Source: an uncultured Collinsella sp.
Lineage (GTDB): Bacteria > Actinomycetota > Coriobacteriia > Coriobacteriales > Coriobacteriaceae
DNA length: 7,325 bases
NCBI GenBank assembly: GCA_900549535.1
Contig: UROR01000102.1
Location: 1 to 7,325 of the forward strand
Direction: 5' to 3'
The notes under the pieces were generated by a model. That model was not told the origin of the DNA, searched no databases, and saw only the letters and a program-made list of their open reading frames with translations. A program made the position numbers and the translations under genes. This document shows, piece after piece, positions 1 to 6,382 of this stretch (position 1 is the stretch's first letter; every line of letters begins with the position of its first letter).

Positions 1-7
1 GGTCCCA

Positions 8-140
8 CCGGCCGGGGCCGGGCTTGGTTTTGAAAACGTCCTCGACCAATGAATCGCCCCCGTTCTGCTCCTTCGGAGCTACGAACGGGGGCGATTCTGG
101 TGTGCGGATTGTTTTGAATACCAAGCCCGGCCCCGGCCTG
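8..140. repeat. Nested palindrome: outer 28-bp arms around an inner hairpin
   Basis: Two inverted repeats sit one inside the other. The outer arms are 10-37 and 111-138: 19 bp are perfect (10-28 with 120-138), and 26 of 28 positions pair overall, with mismatches at 29/119 and 32/116. The inner arms, 51-65 and 83-97, are a perfect 15-bp repeat. Their loop holds a further 5-bp stem (67-71 with 75-79) around a 3-base loop. An ACCA (45-48) facing TGGT (98-101) can extend the inner stem with a small bulge. The element begins about 80 bp beyond the regulator gene's stop codon. It could end that transcript, but no clear T-run follows it on the minus strand. Its size and two-tier design resemble a miniature palindromic repeat or BIME-like element. 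The copy may continue past the left edge. The stretch 141-216 between it and the gene shows nothing I can name. Confidence 0.8.
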
Positions 141-216
141 CGGCGACACAACTGGCGGTTCTTGGGCATCACTTGCTGGCGGGGTTCCATGTCTGAGTTG
201 GACTTGGTTGGTGGGG

Positions 217-594
217 TTACTGATCCCGGTCGCTGCCCCGTCTCAGCATCGATCTTAGCTTCTCGAAGCTCTCCTCGCTCAGGCAGTGCTCCATGTGGCA
301 GCCCTCTTGCGACGCGACCTCGGGCGTTACGCCTGCGTCCTCTAGCAGACCTACAAAAAAACAGTGGCGCTCCCACATTTGACGGGCAACCTCAAGACCG
401 CGTTCCGTCAGATGCACGTCGCGTTTGCCCATCTCCACGTAGCCGGTCCTCTCCAAGGCCGCCATGGCTTTAGAGACGCTTGCTTTGGTTACGCCCAAGT
501 ATTCGGCAACGTCGATCGAGCGCACGATGCCCTGACGTTCCGACAGAACGTAGATCGATTCGAGATAGTCTTCTCCGGATTCACGTAGGGCCAT
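217..594 (-). CDS. DtxR/MntR-family metal-dependent transcriptional regulator
   Basis: This 125-residue protein is a likely Mn- or Fe-responsive DNA-binding repressor acting in the cytoplasm. Residues 5-60 form the winged helix-turn-helix typical of the family (GEDYLESIY at 7-15, then a recognition-helix region VTKASVSKAM at 35-44). Residues 70-115 form the metal-binding and dimerization region. By alignment from memory, the ligands would be D9, E12, H77, C99, E102 and H103. D9 matches MntR (D8), whereas the CxxEH motif at 99-103 matches DtxR/IdeR. There is no SH3-like third domain, so the length fits MntR-type proteins. The ATG at 594 is supported by AAAGG at 601-605, 6 bp upstream. The gene stands alone, with its own leader, downstream of the HAD gene. 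Which metal it senses and which genes it controls cannot be read from this window; a metal transporter would be the usual target, and none is present. Confidence 0.88.
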   Translation of the reverse strand: MALRESGEDYLESIYVLSERQGIVRSIDVAEYLGVTKASVSKAMAALERTGYVEMGKRDVHLTERGLEVARQMWERHCFFVGLLEDAGVTPEVASQEGCHMEHCLSEESFEKLRSMLRRGSDRDQ

Positions 595-729
595 GGGCCG
601 CCTTTCGCGATGATTGCTAGTTAGCCTTTGGATACTTTCCTTGGCTTACTTTACCGCAAAAGTTGCCTATGTCTTACTACATTGACCAAAAAGTTAGCCG
701 TGTTTCACAAAACGCGCGGGCGAAGCGCA
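595..729 (-). promoter_or_regulatory. Leader and presumed promoter of the DtxR/MntR-type regulator
   Basis: This AT-richer stretch precedes the regulator and should hold its promoter. I find no convincing -35/-10 pair; weak candidates are a TTGGTC near 682-687 and a TATCCA near 629-634 on the minus strand, but they do not space well. Two features could be operator parts. The 8-mer AGTTAGCC occurs at 619-626 and again at 692-699, and GTTAGCCT (620-627) also occurs in the IdeR consensus box. A small dyad GCTA-GT-TAGC lies at 616-625. Autoregulation by the adjacent gene product is plausible but inferred. Confidence 0.3.
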
Positions 730-767
730 ACACCCCTTGCGCGCGGTGCACAGCGCGCAAGGGGTGT
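730..767 (-). terminator. Strong hairpin after the HAD gene, probable terminator
   Basis: A perfect 15-bp inverted repeat (730-744 with 753-767) encloses an 8-base loop. It begins 54 bp beyond the stop codon of the HAD hydrolase gene and lies before the regulator's leader, which is where a terminator for the upstream operon is expected. On the minus strand no T-run follows directly; the nearest is a TTTT about 20 bases on. It may therefore be an imperfect intrinsic terminator, a transcript-stabilizing hairpin, or a REP-like palindrome. The sequence between the stop and the hairpin (768-821) has no gene. Confidence 0.55.
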
Positions 768-821
768 CCCCAGTTGCCGGCAGGAAAGGAACGTCCCTAA
801 GTGCCGGGCGCCAGCCCTCAG

Positions 822-1592
822 CTAGATAAGGCCAAAGTGCTTCGCGGCGTTGTAGATGCCGTCGTCGTCCACAGCGGTCGTTACGTAGGTCGCGGCGGCC
901 TTCACGGTATCCTGCGCGTTGCCCATGGCCACACTTGTGCCCACGGCCGAGAACATCGACAGGTCGTTCTCGCCGTCGCCAAAGGCGATCGCCTCGCTCG
1001 CGTCGATGCCCAAGCGCTCCAGCGTCGCCGCCACGCCCAGGTCCTTGCCGCCGTTAGCGGGAATAATATCGCAGAACAGATCGCACCAGCGCGTAGTGAG
1101 CGAATGCGACACGGAATCGGTCACGATATGCTCGTCGGCCGGATCAACAAAGGCGCAAAACTGGTAGACCGGTGCGTCAAAGGCGTGCTCAAACGGCTCC
1201 TCATGGTAGACAATCCCCGCGTTACTGCCAGCCGTCACCACGCGCTCGGACAGGCGGTTCACAAACGAATTCTCGCCCTGCATGCACAGCGAGTCGTAGC
1301 GCCCCTCGGCCACCTGGCCCACGATCACCGCAACGTCGTCCGGGTCAATCGGACAGCTGCGGTAAACCCCCTCGGCATCAAAGCAGTGCTGGCCCGAAAG
1401 CGTAATGTACGCATCCCAACCCAAGTCGAACAGCCAATCGGGCATCTGGTAGGTCGGGCGACCCGTAGCAATCACGCATGCGATCCCCTGCTCGTGAAAG
1501 CTATCGAGCACCCGCTGCGCCGACGCCGGAATCCGGTGCGTCTTAAAGCTCAGCAGCGTGCCGTCGATATCGAAAAACGCGGCTTTGATCAT
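822..1592 (-). CDS. HAD-IIB (Cof-like) hydrolase, probable sugar- or nucleotide-phosphate phosphatase
   Basis: A 256-residue cytoplasmic haloacid dehalogenase superfamily phosphatase. All four HAD motifs are visible. Motif I is DIDGT at 8-12, with nucleophile D8 and acid/base D10. Motif II is ATGRP at 42-46, with T43. Motif III is K183 in GGKDLG. Motif IV is GDGENDL at 205-211, binding Mg2+. The segment of about 85-180 between motifs II and III is the C2-type cap that defines the HAD-IIB/Cof group, whose members usually remove phosphate from phosphosugars, FMN/PLP-type cofactors or similar small molecules. The substrate cannot be assigned. The length is normal and the gene looks intact. The ATG follows the ABC-F stop by 6 bp, and its GAGGAG Shine-Dalgarno lies in the last codons of that gene, so the two are probably translationally coupled. 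Proximity to the phosphate importer may be coincidence, because a terminator separates them. Confidence 0.9.
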   Translation of the reverse strand: MIKAAFFDIDGTLLSFKTHRIPASAQRVLDSFHEQGIACVIATGRPTYQMPDWLFDLGWDAYITLSGQHCFDAEGVYRSCPIDPDDVAVIVGQVAEGRYDSLCMQGENSFVNRLSERVVTAGSNAGIVYHEEPFEHAFDAPVYQFCAFVDPADEHIVTDSVSHSLTTRWCDLFCDIIPANGGKDLGVAATLERLGIDASEAIAFGDGENDLSMFSAVGTSVAMGNAQDTVKAAATYVTTAVDDDGIYNAAKHFGLI

Positions 1593-1598
1593 CCTCGT

Positions 1599-3458
1599 CT
1601 ACTCCTCGCCCTCGAGCTTTTCGCTCGCCTCGAGCCATGCCATCTCCAGCTCGTCCATGGCGGCGTGGGCCTCGTCGATCTTTGCCTGCTGCTCGCCCAG
1701 CGCCGTGTAGTTGGTGGGATCGACCTGAGCCATCGCAGCCTCGGCCTCCTCCACGCGAGCGCGCTGCGTCTCCATCTTGCGCTCGAGCGAGCTCACCTCG
1801 CGGCGGAGCTTCTGGCGCTCGGCGTTGGAAAGACCGTTGGGCTGCCCGCTCGTCTTGGGCTTTTCGGCCGCAACCGCTGCGGCACCGGTGTCGAACGTGC
1901 CGGTCTTGGCACTCGGCGCGCCCACGGGCTCGCCCTCGGCGGTAGCGTTGCACAGGCGCAGGTACTGGTCGACGCCGCCGGGCATATGCGTCAGGTGGCC
2001 GTCGAGCAGCGCCCACTGCTGGTCGGTCACGCGCTCCATCAAAAAGCGGTCGTGCGTCACCAGAATCAGCGTGCCGGGCCAGCCGTCCAGCAAGTCCTCG
2101 ACAATCGCCAGCATGTCGGTATCCAGATCGTTGCCGGGCTCGTCCAGGATGAGCACGTTGGGCTCGTCCAGGATCGTCAGCAGCAGCGACAGGCGACGGC
2201 GCTGGCCGCCCGAAAGATCGCCGATGCGGCTCCAGAGCTGCTGCGTCGTAAAGCCCAGACGCTCGCAGAGCTTCTCGGGCGAAGTCTCCTTGCCGTCGAT
2301 GACGTAGTACTTCTTATAGTTGCCGAGCACCTCGCGGATCGTGTCACCCATGTAGGGCTCGAGTTCCTCGAGCTGCTGCGACAGAACGCCAAAGCGCACC
2401 GTCTGGCCAATCTTCACACGGCCGCGCGTGGGCTCAATCTTGCCCTGGATCACGTCGAGCAAGGTCGACTTGCCGGCGCCGTTCTCGCCCAAAAGACCAT
2501 AGCGGTCGCCCGCGCCGATGAGCCAGGTCACATCGGTGAGCACCTGCTTGGGCGCACCATCGGTATCCGCATAGCCGGCATCCACGTCGATGACATCGAT
2601 GACCTGCTTGCCTAGGCGGCTCACGGCAAGGCGCTTGAGCTCCAGCTCGTCACGCACGGGCGGTACGTCGGCGATCAGCTCGCGAGCAGCCTCAACGCGA
2701 AACTTGGGCTTGGTGGAACGCGCCTGGGCGCCGCGGCTCAGCCACGCGAGCTCCTTGCGCGCCATGTTGCGACGGCGCTCCTCGGTAACGGCGGCCATGC
2801 GGTCGCGCTCCACGCGCTGCAGGATATATGCCGAGTAGCCGCCCTCGAAGGGATCGACCTGGCCGTCGTGGACCTCCCACATGCTGGTGCAGACCTCGTC
2901 CAAGAACCAGCGGTCGTGCGTGACCACGAGCATGGCGCCCTGGCCGCGCTGCCAGCGGGCCTTTAAGTGACGCGCAAGCCAGTTGATGGTGCGCATGTCC
3001 AGGTGGTTGGTGGGCTCGTCGAGCATGAGCACGTCGTAGTCGCCGATCAGCAGGCGCGCGAGGTCCACGCGACGGCGCTGACCGCCCGAAAGCTCGCCCA
3101 CCGTGCCCTCCCAGGGCACATCGCTAATAAGACCGGCCAGAATCTGGCGCGTACGCGGACTCGACGCCCACTCATACTCGGGCGTGTCGCCCACAACGGC
3201 ATGATGCACGGTATCGGTGTCGACAAGCTGGTCCTTTTGGCCGAGCAGGCCGATCGTGGTGCCGCGGCGGTGAGTCACGCGTCCGTCATCGGGCTCCAGC
3301 GTGCCGGCGAGCACGCTCAGCAGCGTCGACTTGCCGTCGCCGTTTTTACCGACAATACCAATGCGGTCGCCCTCGCCCACGCCGAGCGTCACGCTATCGA
3401 AAATATGCTTGGTGGGAAACTCTAGGCTGATGGAATCGCATCCCAAAAGAATCGCCAT
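1599..3458 (-). CDS. uup: ABC-F ATPase of the Uup type
   Basis: A 619-residue soluble twin-ATPase with no membrane segments. NBD1 has Walker A GKNGDGKST (37-45), signature LSGGQ (123-127), Walker B with LDEPTNHLD (146-154, catalytic E148) and switch H181. The linker, about 215-275, carries the ELAWLSRGAQAR-type motif (236-247) that in ABC-F proteins reaches toward the peptidyl-tRNA. NBD2 has Walker A GENGAGKST (324-332), LSGGQ (415-419) and Walker B LDEPGNDLD (438-446, E440), where the usual EPTND threonine is glycine. Residues 544-612 form a charged coiled coil like the C-terminal domain of E. coli Uup. Uup-group proteins bind ribosomes and affect stalled or erroneous translation; Uup also influences transposon excision and branched-DNA handling. 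The start at 3458 is preferred over an in-frame ATG at 3653: AAGGAG lies 8 bp upstream, the next residues match the family, and the extension would cross a terminator and a palindrome. It forms a two-gene unit with the HAD gene. Confidence 0.92.
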   Translation of the reverse strand: MAILLGCDSISLEFPTKHIFDSVTLGVGEGDRIGIVGKNGDGKSTLLSVLAGTLEPDDGRVTHRRGTTIGLLGQKDQLVDTDTVHHAVVGDTPEYEWASSPRTRQILAGLISDVPWEGTVGELSGGQRRRVDLARLLIGDYDVLMLDEPTNHLDMRTINWLARHLKARWQRGQGAMLVVTHDRWFLDEVCTSMWEVHDGQVDPFEGGYSAYILQRVERDRMAAVTEERRRNMARKELAWLSRGAQARSTKPKFRVEAARELIADVPPVRDELELKRLAVSRLGKQVIDVIDVDAGYADTDGAPKQVLTDVTWLIGAGDRYGLLGENGAGKSTLLDVIQGKIEPTRGRVKIGQTVRFGVLSQQLEELEPYMGDTIREVLGNYKKYYVIDGKETSPEKLCERLGFTTQQLWSRIGDLSGGQRRRLSLLLTILDEPNVLILDEPGNDLDTDMLAIVEDLLDGWPGTLILVTHDRFLMERVTDQQWALLDGHLTHMPGGVDQYLRLCNATAEGEPVGAPSAKTGTFDTGAAAVAAEKPKTSGQPNGLSNAERQKLRREVSSLERKMETQRARVEEAEAAMAQVDPTNYTALGEQQAKIDEAHAAMDELEMAWLEASEKLEGEE

Positions 3459-3466
3459 ATGCCCTG

Positions 3467-3472
3467 CTCCTT
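3467..3472 (-). promoter_or_regulatory. Ribosome binding site fixing the uup start
   Basis: On the minus strand AAGGAG lies 8 bases before the ATG at 3458. It decides the start: the in-frame ATG 195 bp further upstream would add 65 residues of non-family, low-quality sequence encoded by the intergenic hairpins. Confidence 0.8.
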
Positions 3473-3493
3473 CGTAGAGATTCAACGTTGTCC

Positions 3494-3499
3494 ATGATA
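3494..3499 (-). promoter_or_regulatory. Candidate -10 box for the uup-HAD operon
   Basis: TATCAT on the minus strand differs from TATAAT at one base and lies 35 bp upstream of the uup start codon, downstream of the pst terminator. It would give a start of transcription near 3487 and a leader of about 30 bases. No good TTGACA-like -35 is found at 16-18 bp spacing; that region is occupied by the 3503-3543 palindrome. An activator-dependent or weak promoter, or a chance match, is possible. Confidence 0.4.
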
Positions 3500-3502
3500 G
3501 CG

Positions 3503-3543
3503 AAAACCACCACAAAGGGGACAGGCACCTTTGTGGTGGTTTT
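3503..3543. repeat. Perfect 16-bp inverted repeat (REP-like or operator)
   Basis: Arms 3503-3518 and 3528-3543 are exactly complementary around a 9-base centre GGACAGGCA. The outer ends are A4/T4 runs, so it could act as a bidirectional hairpin terminator, with T-runs on either strand. It also lies only 3 bp upstream of the TATCAT box and covers the expected -35 zone of uup. From memory, palindromes centred on a GGGGACAGGCACC-like core recur in intergenic regions of Coriobacteriia and other bacteria as REP-type repeats; this has not been checked here. Confidence 0.8.
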
Positions 3544-3568
3544 GGGCAAGCGCACCAGCACGCGACGC

Positions 3569-3606
3569 AAAAAGGCGGGCCATCTCCCGCAAGAGATGAC
3601 CCGCCT
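3569..3606 (-). terminator. Rho-independent terminator of the pst operon
   Basis: Read on the minus strand, a GC-rich stem (3593-3605 with 3574-3586, 12 of 13 paired, mismatch at 3599/3580) closes a 6-base loop. It is followed at once by five T residues (3573-3569). It lies 56 bp beyond the pstB stop codon. A classical intrinsic terminator, it separates pstSCAB from the uup-HAD pair. Confidence 0.85.
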
Positions 3607-3617
3607 CTCCAATCAGC

Positions 3618-3643
3618 CCCGCGGCAACCGTGGCCACCGCGGG
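3618..3643. repeat. Small GC-rich hairpin between pstB and its terminator
   Basis: Arms CCCGCGG (3618-3624) and CCGCGGG (3637-3643) pair perfectly around 12 bases. It lies 18 bp after the pstB stop, just ahead of the intrinsic terminator. It could protect the mRNA 3' end or assist termination; without a T-run it is not itself a complete terminator. Confidence 0.5.
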
Positions 3644-3661
3644 CCTCAAGCATGTCCCGGA

Positions 3662-4534
3662 CTAGGAGAACATGCCGGTGAGGTAATCATTCAGCCGCTT
3701 ATCCTTGGGCCGTTGGAAAATCTCGTCGGTCTCGTCGTACTCGACCATATCGCCCATGTAGAAAAACGCCGTGCGGTTGGAAACGCGCGACGCCTGCTCC
3801 ATGTTGTGCGTCACGATGACGATGGCGCGGTCGGCCACGATCGACGACATGAGGTCCTCGATCGCCAGCGTCGAGATGGGGTCGAGCGCCGAGCAGGGCT
3901 CGTCAAACAGGATTACGTCGGGGTTGAGTGCCAGCGTGCGCGCGATGCACAAACGCTGCTGCTGACCGCCCGAAAGCGCGTAGGCGCTCTTGTCCAGCTT
4001 GTCCTTGACCTCGTCCCACAGGGCCGCACCGCGCAGGCTTTCCTCGACCATGCGATCGAGCTCGTCGCGGTCGGTGATGCCGTGGCGCTTGGGCGCAAAC
4101 GTGATGTTGTCGCGAATGGACTTGCGGAAGGGGTTGGGCTGCTGAAACACCATGCCAATGGACCGGCGCAGCTCGTAGGTATTCTCGGTCTTGGTGTTCA
4201 CGTTGCGTCCGCGGTAGCTGATCTCGCCCTCCACGCGGCAGCCGCGAATCTCGCGATTCATCAGGTTGAGGCTGCGCAAGAAGGTCGACTTGCCGCAGCC
4301 CGAAGGCCCGATGAGCGCCGTGATCTCGCCCTTATGGAAGTCGAGCGACGTATTGTGCAGCGCATGGCGGTCGCCATAGTACACGTTGACGTCCTTGGCG
4401 GAGAGCACGACCTCGTCGCTCACGGCCTTGCCGCTCACGCGCACGCGCCTCTCGCTCTCCCCCACGCTCGACAGAAAGTCCTGGGTGTCGGACGCGGCCG
4501 CCTCGGTTGCGGGCGTTGCATTCATATCGCTCAT
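3662..4534 (-). CDS. pstB: Phosphate ABC transporter ATP-binding protein PstB
   Basis: A 290-residue ATPase that powers phosphate import through PstC-PstA on the inner face of the membrane. Walker A is GPSGCGKST (76-84), the Q-loop is FQQPNPF (130-136), the signature is LSGGQQQR (187-194), Walker B is VILFDEP (207-213, catalytic E212) and the switch histidine is H243 (VTHNM). The GPSGCGKST loop, the NPF after the Q-loop and the C-terminal FxxPxDxRxxDY-type ending are typical of PstB. Compared with E. coli PstB it has about 30 extra N-terminal residues (1-40, Ala/Ser/Glu-rich), so a later start cannot be excluded, although no strong internal site stands out. The ATG overlaps the pstA stop in ATGA, with a GGAAG 11 bp upstream, which points to translational coupling. 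It is the last gene of the operon; phoU does not follow. Confidence 0.96.
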   Translation of the reverse strand: MSDMNATPATEAAASDTQDFLSSVGESERRVRVSGKAVSDEVVLSAKDVNVYYGDRHALHNTSLDFHKGEITALIGPSGCGKSTFLRSLNLMNREIRGCRVEGEISYRGRNVNTKTENTYELRRSIGMVFQQPNPFRKSIRDNITFAPKRHGITDRDELDRMVEESLRGAALWDEVKDKLDKSAYALSGGQQQRLCIARTLALNPDVILFDEPCSALDPISTLAIEDLMSSIVADRAIVIVTHNMEQASRVSNRTAFFYMGDMVEYDETDEIFQRPKDKRLNDYLTGMFS

Positions 4535-5457
4535 TCGGCCGTCATCTTCCTTGCCAGTTGCTTGCCCACGATACGGGCGACTACGTTAAACAGCAGCACG
4601 CAGGTCATCAGCAGTGCGGCGGTGCCCCAAACGATCTGCTGGGCCTCGGGGCTGCCCTCGCCATAGATCTTGTAGATGTGCACGGCCAGCGACTCGCCGG
4701 GACGGAACACGTTCCAGGCGCAAGTGGGGCTCGACAGGTTAAAGCTCAAGAAGTTCAGGCGAACCGGCGAGCTCATGCCCGAGGTAAAGAGCAGCGCCGC
4801 GGCCTCGCCAAACACGCGGCCGGCCGAAAGCACGATGCCGGTCACGATGGCGGGCATGGCCTCGGGAATCAGGATGTGCAGTGTGGCCTCCCAGCGAGTG
4901 AGGCCCATGGCCAGGCACGCATCGCGCTGGGCCTGCGGCACGTCCTCGAGCGCCTGCTGAATCACGCGCACCAGGATGGGGATGTTGAACATGGTGAGCG
5001 CGACGGCGCCGGAGATGATGGAGTACTTCCAGCCCAGCTGCACCGAGAACACCAGAAAGCCGAACATGCCTACGACAATGGAGGGCAGCGAGGACAGCGT
5101 CTCGATGGCGGTCGAGGCGATGTCGCGAATAGGCCCATCGGGCGCGTACTCAACCAAAAAGACCGCGCCGCCCAGGCTAATGGGCACCGAGATGATCAGG
5201 GTGATCAGCAGCAGATAGAACGAGTCGAACAGCTGGTAGAGCACGCCGCCCTGCGTTCCGTTGGCGCGTGCGGGCTGCGTGAGAAAGCCCGGCTGGAACA
5301 GCGTCGAGATACCCTCGAACAGGATGTAGGCCACCATGGAGACGACGATAAGCATGACGATGGCGACAATCGCCGTCAGCACGCCCGTGGCGATGCGGTC
5401 CTGCTTTTGGACACGCCCGAGTCTCGCCTCGTCGATGTGGATGCGCGTGCTAGCCAC
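4531..5457 (-). CDS. pstA: Phosphate ABC transporter permease PstA
   Basis: A 308-residue integral membrane protein that forms one half of the phosphate channel. Six membrane segments are apparent at roughly 24-47, 78-100, 120-139, 147-165, 201-220 and 276-295. The PstA/PstC signature LSSLPSIVVG lies at 121-130, and the cytoplasmic EAA coupling loop DACLAMGLTRWEATLHILIP at 179-198 docks on PstB. RVFGEAAALLFTSG (214-227) is the conserved permease end of this family. Translation starts at a GTG (5457-5455) that overlaps the last 8 bases of pstC, with GGGGG/GAAGG purine runs just upstream. A 4-base ATGA overlap joins it to pstB. The length is normal and no disruption is seen. Confidence 0.95.
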   Translation of the reverse strand: MASTRIHIDEARLGRVQKQDRIATGVLTAIVAIVMLIVVSMVAYILFEGISTLFQPGFLTQPARANGTQGGVLYQLFDSFYLLLITLIISVPISLGGAVFLVEYAPDGPIRDIASTAIETLSSLPSIVVGMFGFLVFSVQLGWKYSIISGAVALTMFNIPILVRVIQQALEDVPQAQRDACLAMGLTRWEATLHILIPEAMPAIVTGIVLSAGRVFGEAAALLFTSGMSSPVRLNFLSFNLSSPTCAWNVFRPGESLAVHIYKIYGEGSPEAQQIVWGTAALLMTCVLLFNVVARIVGKQLARKMTAE

Positions 5458-6358
5458 GAGCCTTCGCCCCCTTGCGGCCGATAAGGTGGATGATCAGGAT
5501 AAAGATGAGGCTCATGCCCATCAGCAGCAGGCCGAGCGCCCACAGGACGTCGTCCTGGGCCGAGCCCTCGGCATAGACCGCCATGGACGTGGTGAGCGTG
5601 GTGGTGATGGTGGACGCCGGCGACAACAGCGACGTCGGCATGGCTTCGATACCGCCGATGACCATGCGCACGGCGAGCGTCTCGCCAAAGGCGCGGGTCA
5701 TGCCAAGGATGACTGCGGTCATGAGCGACGGCATGGCAGACTTGAGCACCACGTGCCAGATGGTCTGCCAGCGGGTATAGCCCAGCGCGAGCGAGCCCTG
5801 ACGGTAGCTGTCGGGCACGGCACGCAGGCCATCGACCGAAAGCGTGGTCATGGTCGGCAGGATCATGACGGCCAGCACGATGGCGCCGGGCAGGATGCCC
5901 AGACCCGTACTCACGTGGAAAACGCTCTTCATAAGGCCGACGACCACGTGAAAGCCAATCAGGCCAAAGACGACCGAGGGAATGCCGGTCAAAAGCTCAA
6001 TAAGCGGCTGAAAGACCTTGGAGCCAAACTTAGGCTGGATCTCGACCGCGAAGATGGCAGAGCCGATGGCGATGGGCAGTGCGATGAGCGTGGAGAGTAC
6101 CATGACCGCAAACGAGGTGACGATCAGGGGCAGGGCGCCGGTATAGGGCAGACTGTTTTCGGCCGTGTTGGCCAGGTCCCACTTGGTGCCGGTGAAGAAC
6201 TCGACGACCGAAACGCCGTCCTTGAGAAAAGCCGAGAGGCCCTTTTGGGCGACCATAAAGATGAGCGCGGCAACGACAAGCGTCACGAGCGCTACGCACG
6301 CGCCCGTGACGCCCAGGCCCACGTTCTCAAGGTCGCGCTTTGGCAGCTGTTTTGCCAT
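5450..6358 (-). CDS. pstC: Phosphate ABC transporter permease PstC
   Basis: A 302-residue membrane permease, partner of PstA. Six hydrophobic segments are visible at roughly 16-37, 75-107, 118-142, 154-172, 209-230 and 271-293. The conserved GIPSVVFGLIGF (125-136), EAA loop RQGSLALGYTRWQTIWHVV (186-204) and RAFGETLAVRMVIGG (222-236) are all typical of PstC. The periplasmic FFTGTKWD stretch (54-61) after the first segment is also characteristic of PstC and helps separate it from PstA. The ATG at 6358 has a strong GGAAAGG Shine-Dalgarno 6 bp upstream. It starts 24 bp after the pstS stop, and no hairpin strong enough to split the transcript lies in that gap. Confidence 0.95.
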   Translation of the reverse strand: MAKQLPKRDLENVGLGVTGACVALVTLVVAALIFMVAQKGLSAFLKDGVSVVEFFTGTKWDLANTAENSLPYTGALPLIVTSFAVMVLSTLIALPIAIGSAIFAVEIQPKFGSKVFQPLIELLTGIPSVVFGLIGFHVVVGLMKSVFHVSTGLGILPGAIVLAVMILPTMTTLSVDGLRAVPDSYRQGSLALGYTRWQTIWHVVLKSAMPSLMTAVILGMTRAFGETLAVRMVIGGIEAMPTSLLSPASTITTTLTTSMAVYAEGSAQDDVLWALGLLLMGMSLIFILIIHLIGRKGAKARG

Positions 6359-6382
6359 TGCAAACCTTTCCGGGGCGATTAC

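Noticed and set aside
10..138. CRISPR array or tRNA at the left edge
   Set aside because: The repeats are inverted, not direct and regularly spaced, and no cloverleaf or T-loop consensus is present.
24..473. Plus-strand open frame of 149 codons across the left palindrome and the regulator gene
   Set aside because: It reads through an inverted repeat and antisense to the DtxR/MntR gene, and its product resembles no known family.
595..729. Metal-sensing riboswitch (yybP-ykoY type) in the regulator leader
   Set aside because: I could not find the conserved paired segments expected of such an RNA; the leader is short and has no clear multi-stem fold.
822..1592. HAD hydrolase as a functional part of the phosphate operon
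   Set aside because: A strong terminator and a separate presumed promoter lie between pstB and the uup-HAD pair, so a shared role in phosphate uptake is not supported.
801..2615. Very long plus-strand open frame (604 codons) opposite the HAD and uup genes
   Set aside because: Its product is rich in R, H, A and L with no recognizable domain. It lies antisense to two genes with full sets of family motifs. High-GC codon use commonly opens such antisense frames.
3459..3653. Longer uup with an in-frame ATG at 3653
   Set aside because: The extra 65 residues are encoded by a rho-independent terminator and a palindrome and look nothing like an ABC-F N-terminus, whereas 3458 has a good Shine-Dalgarno.
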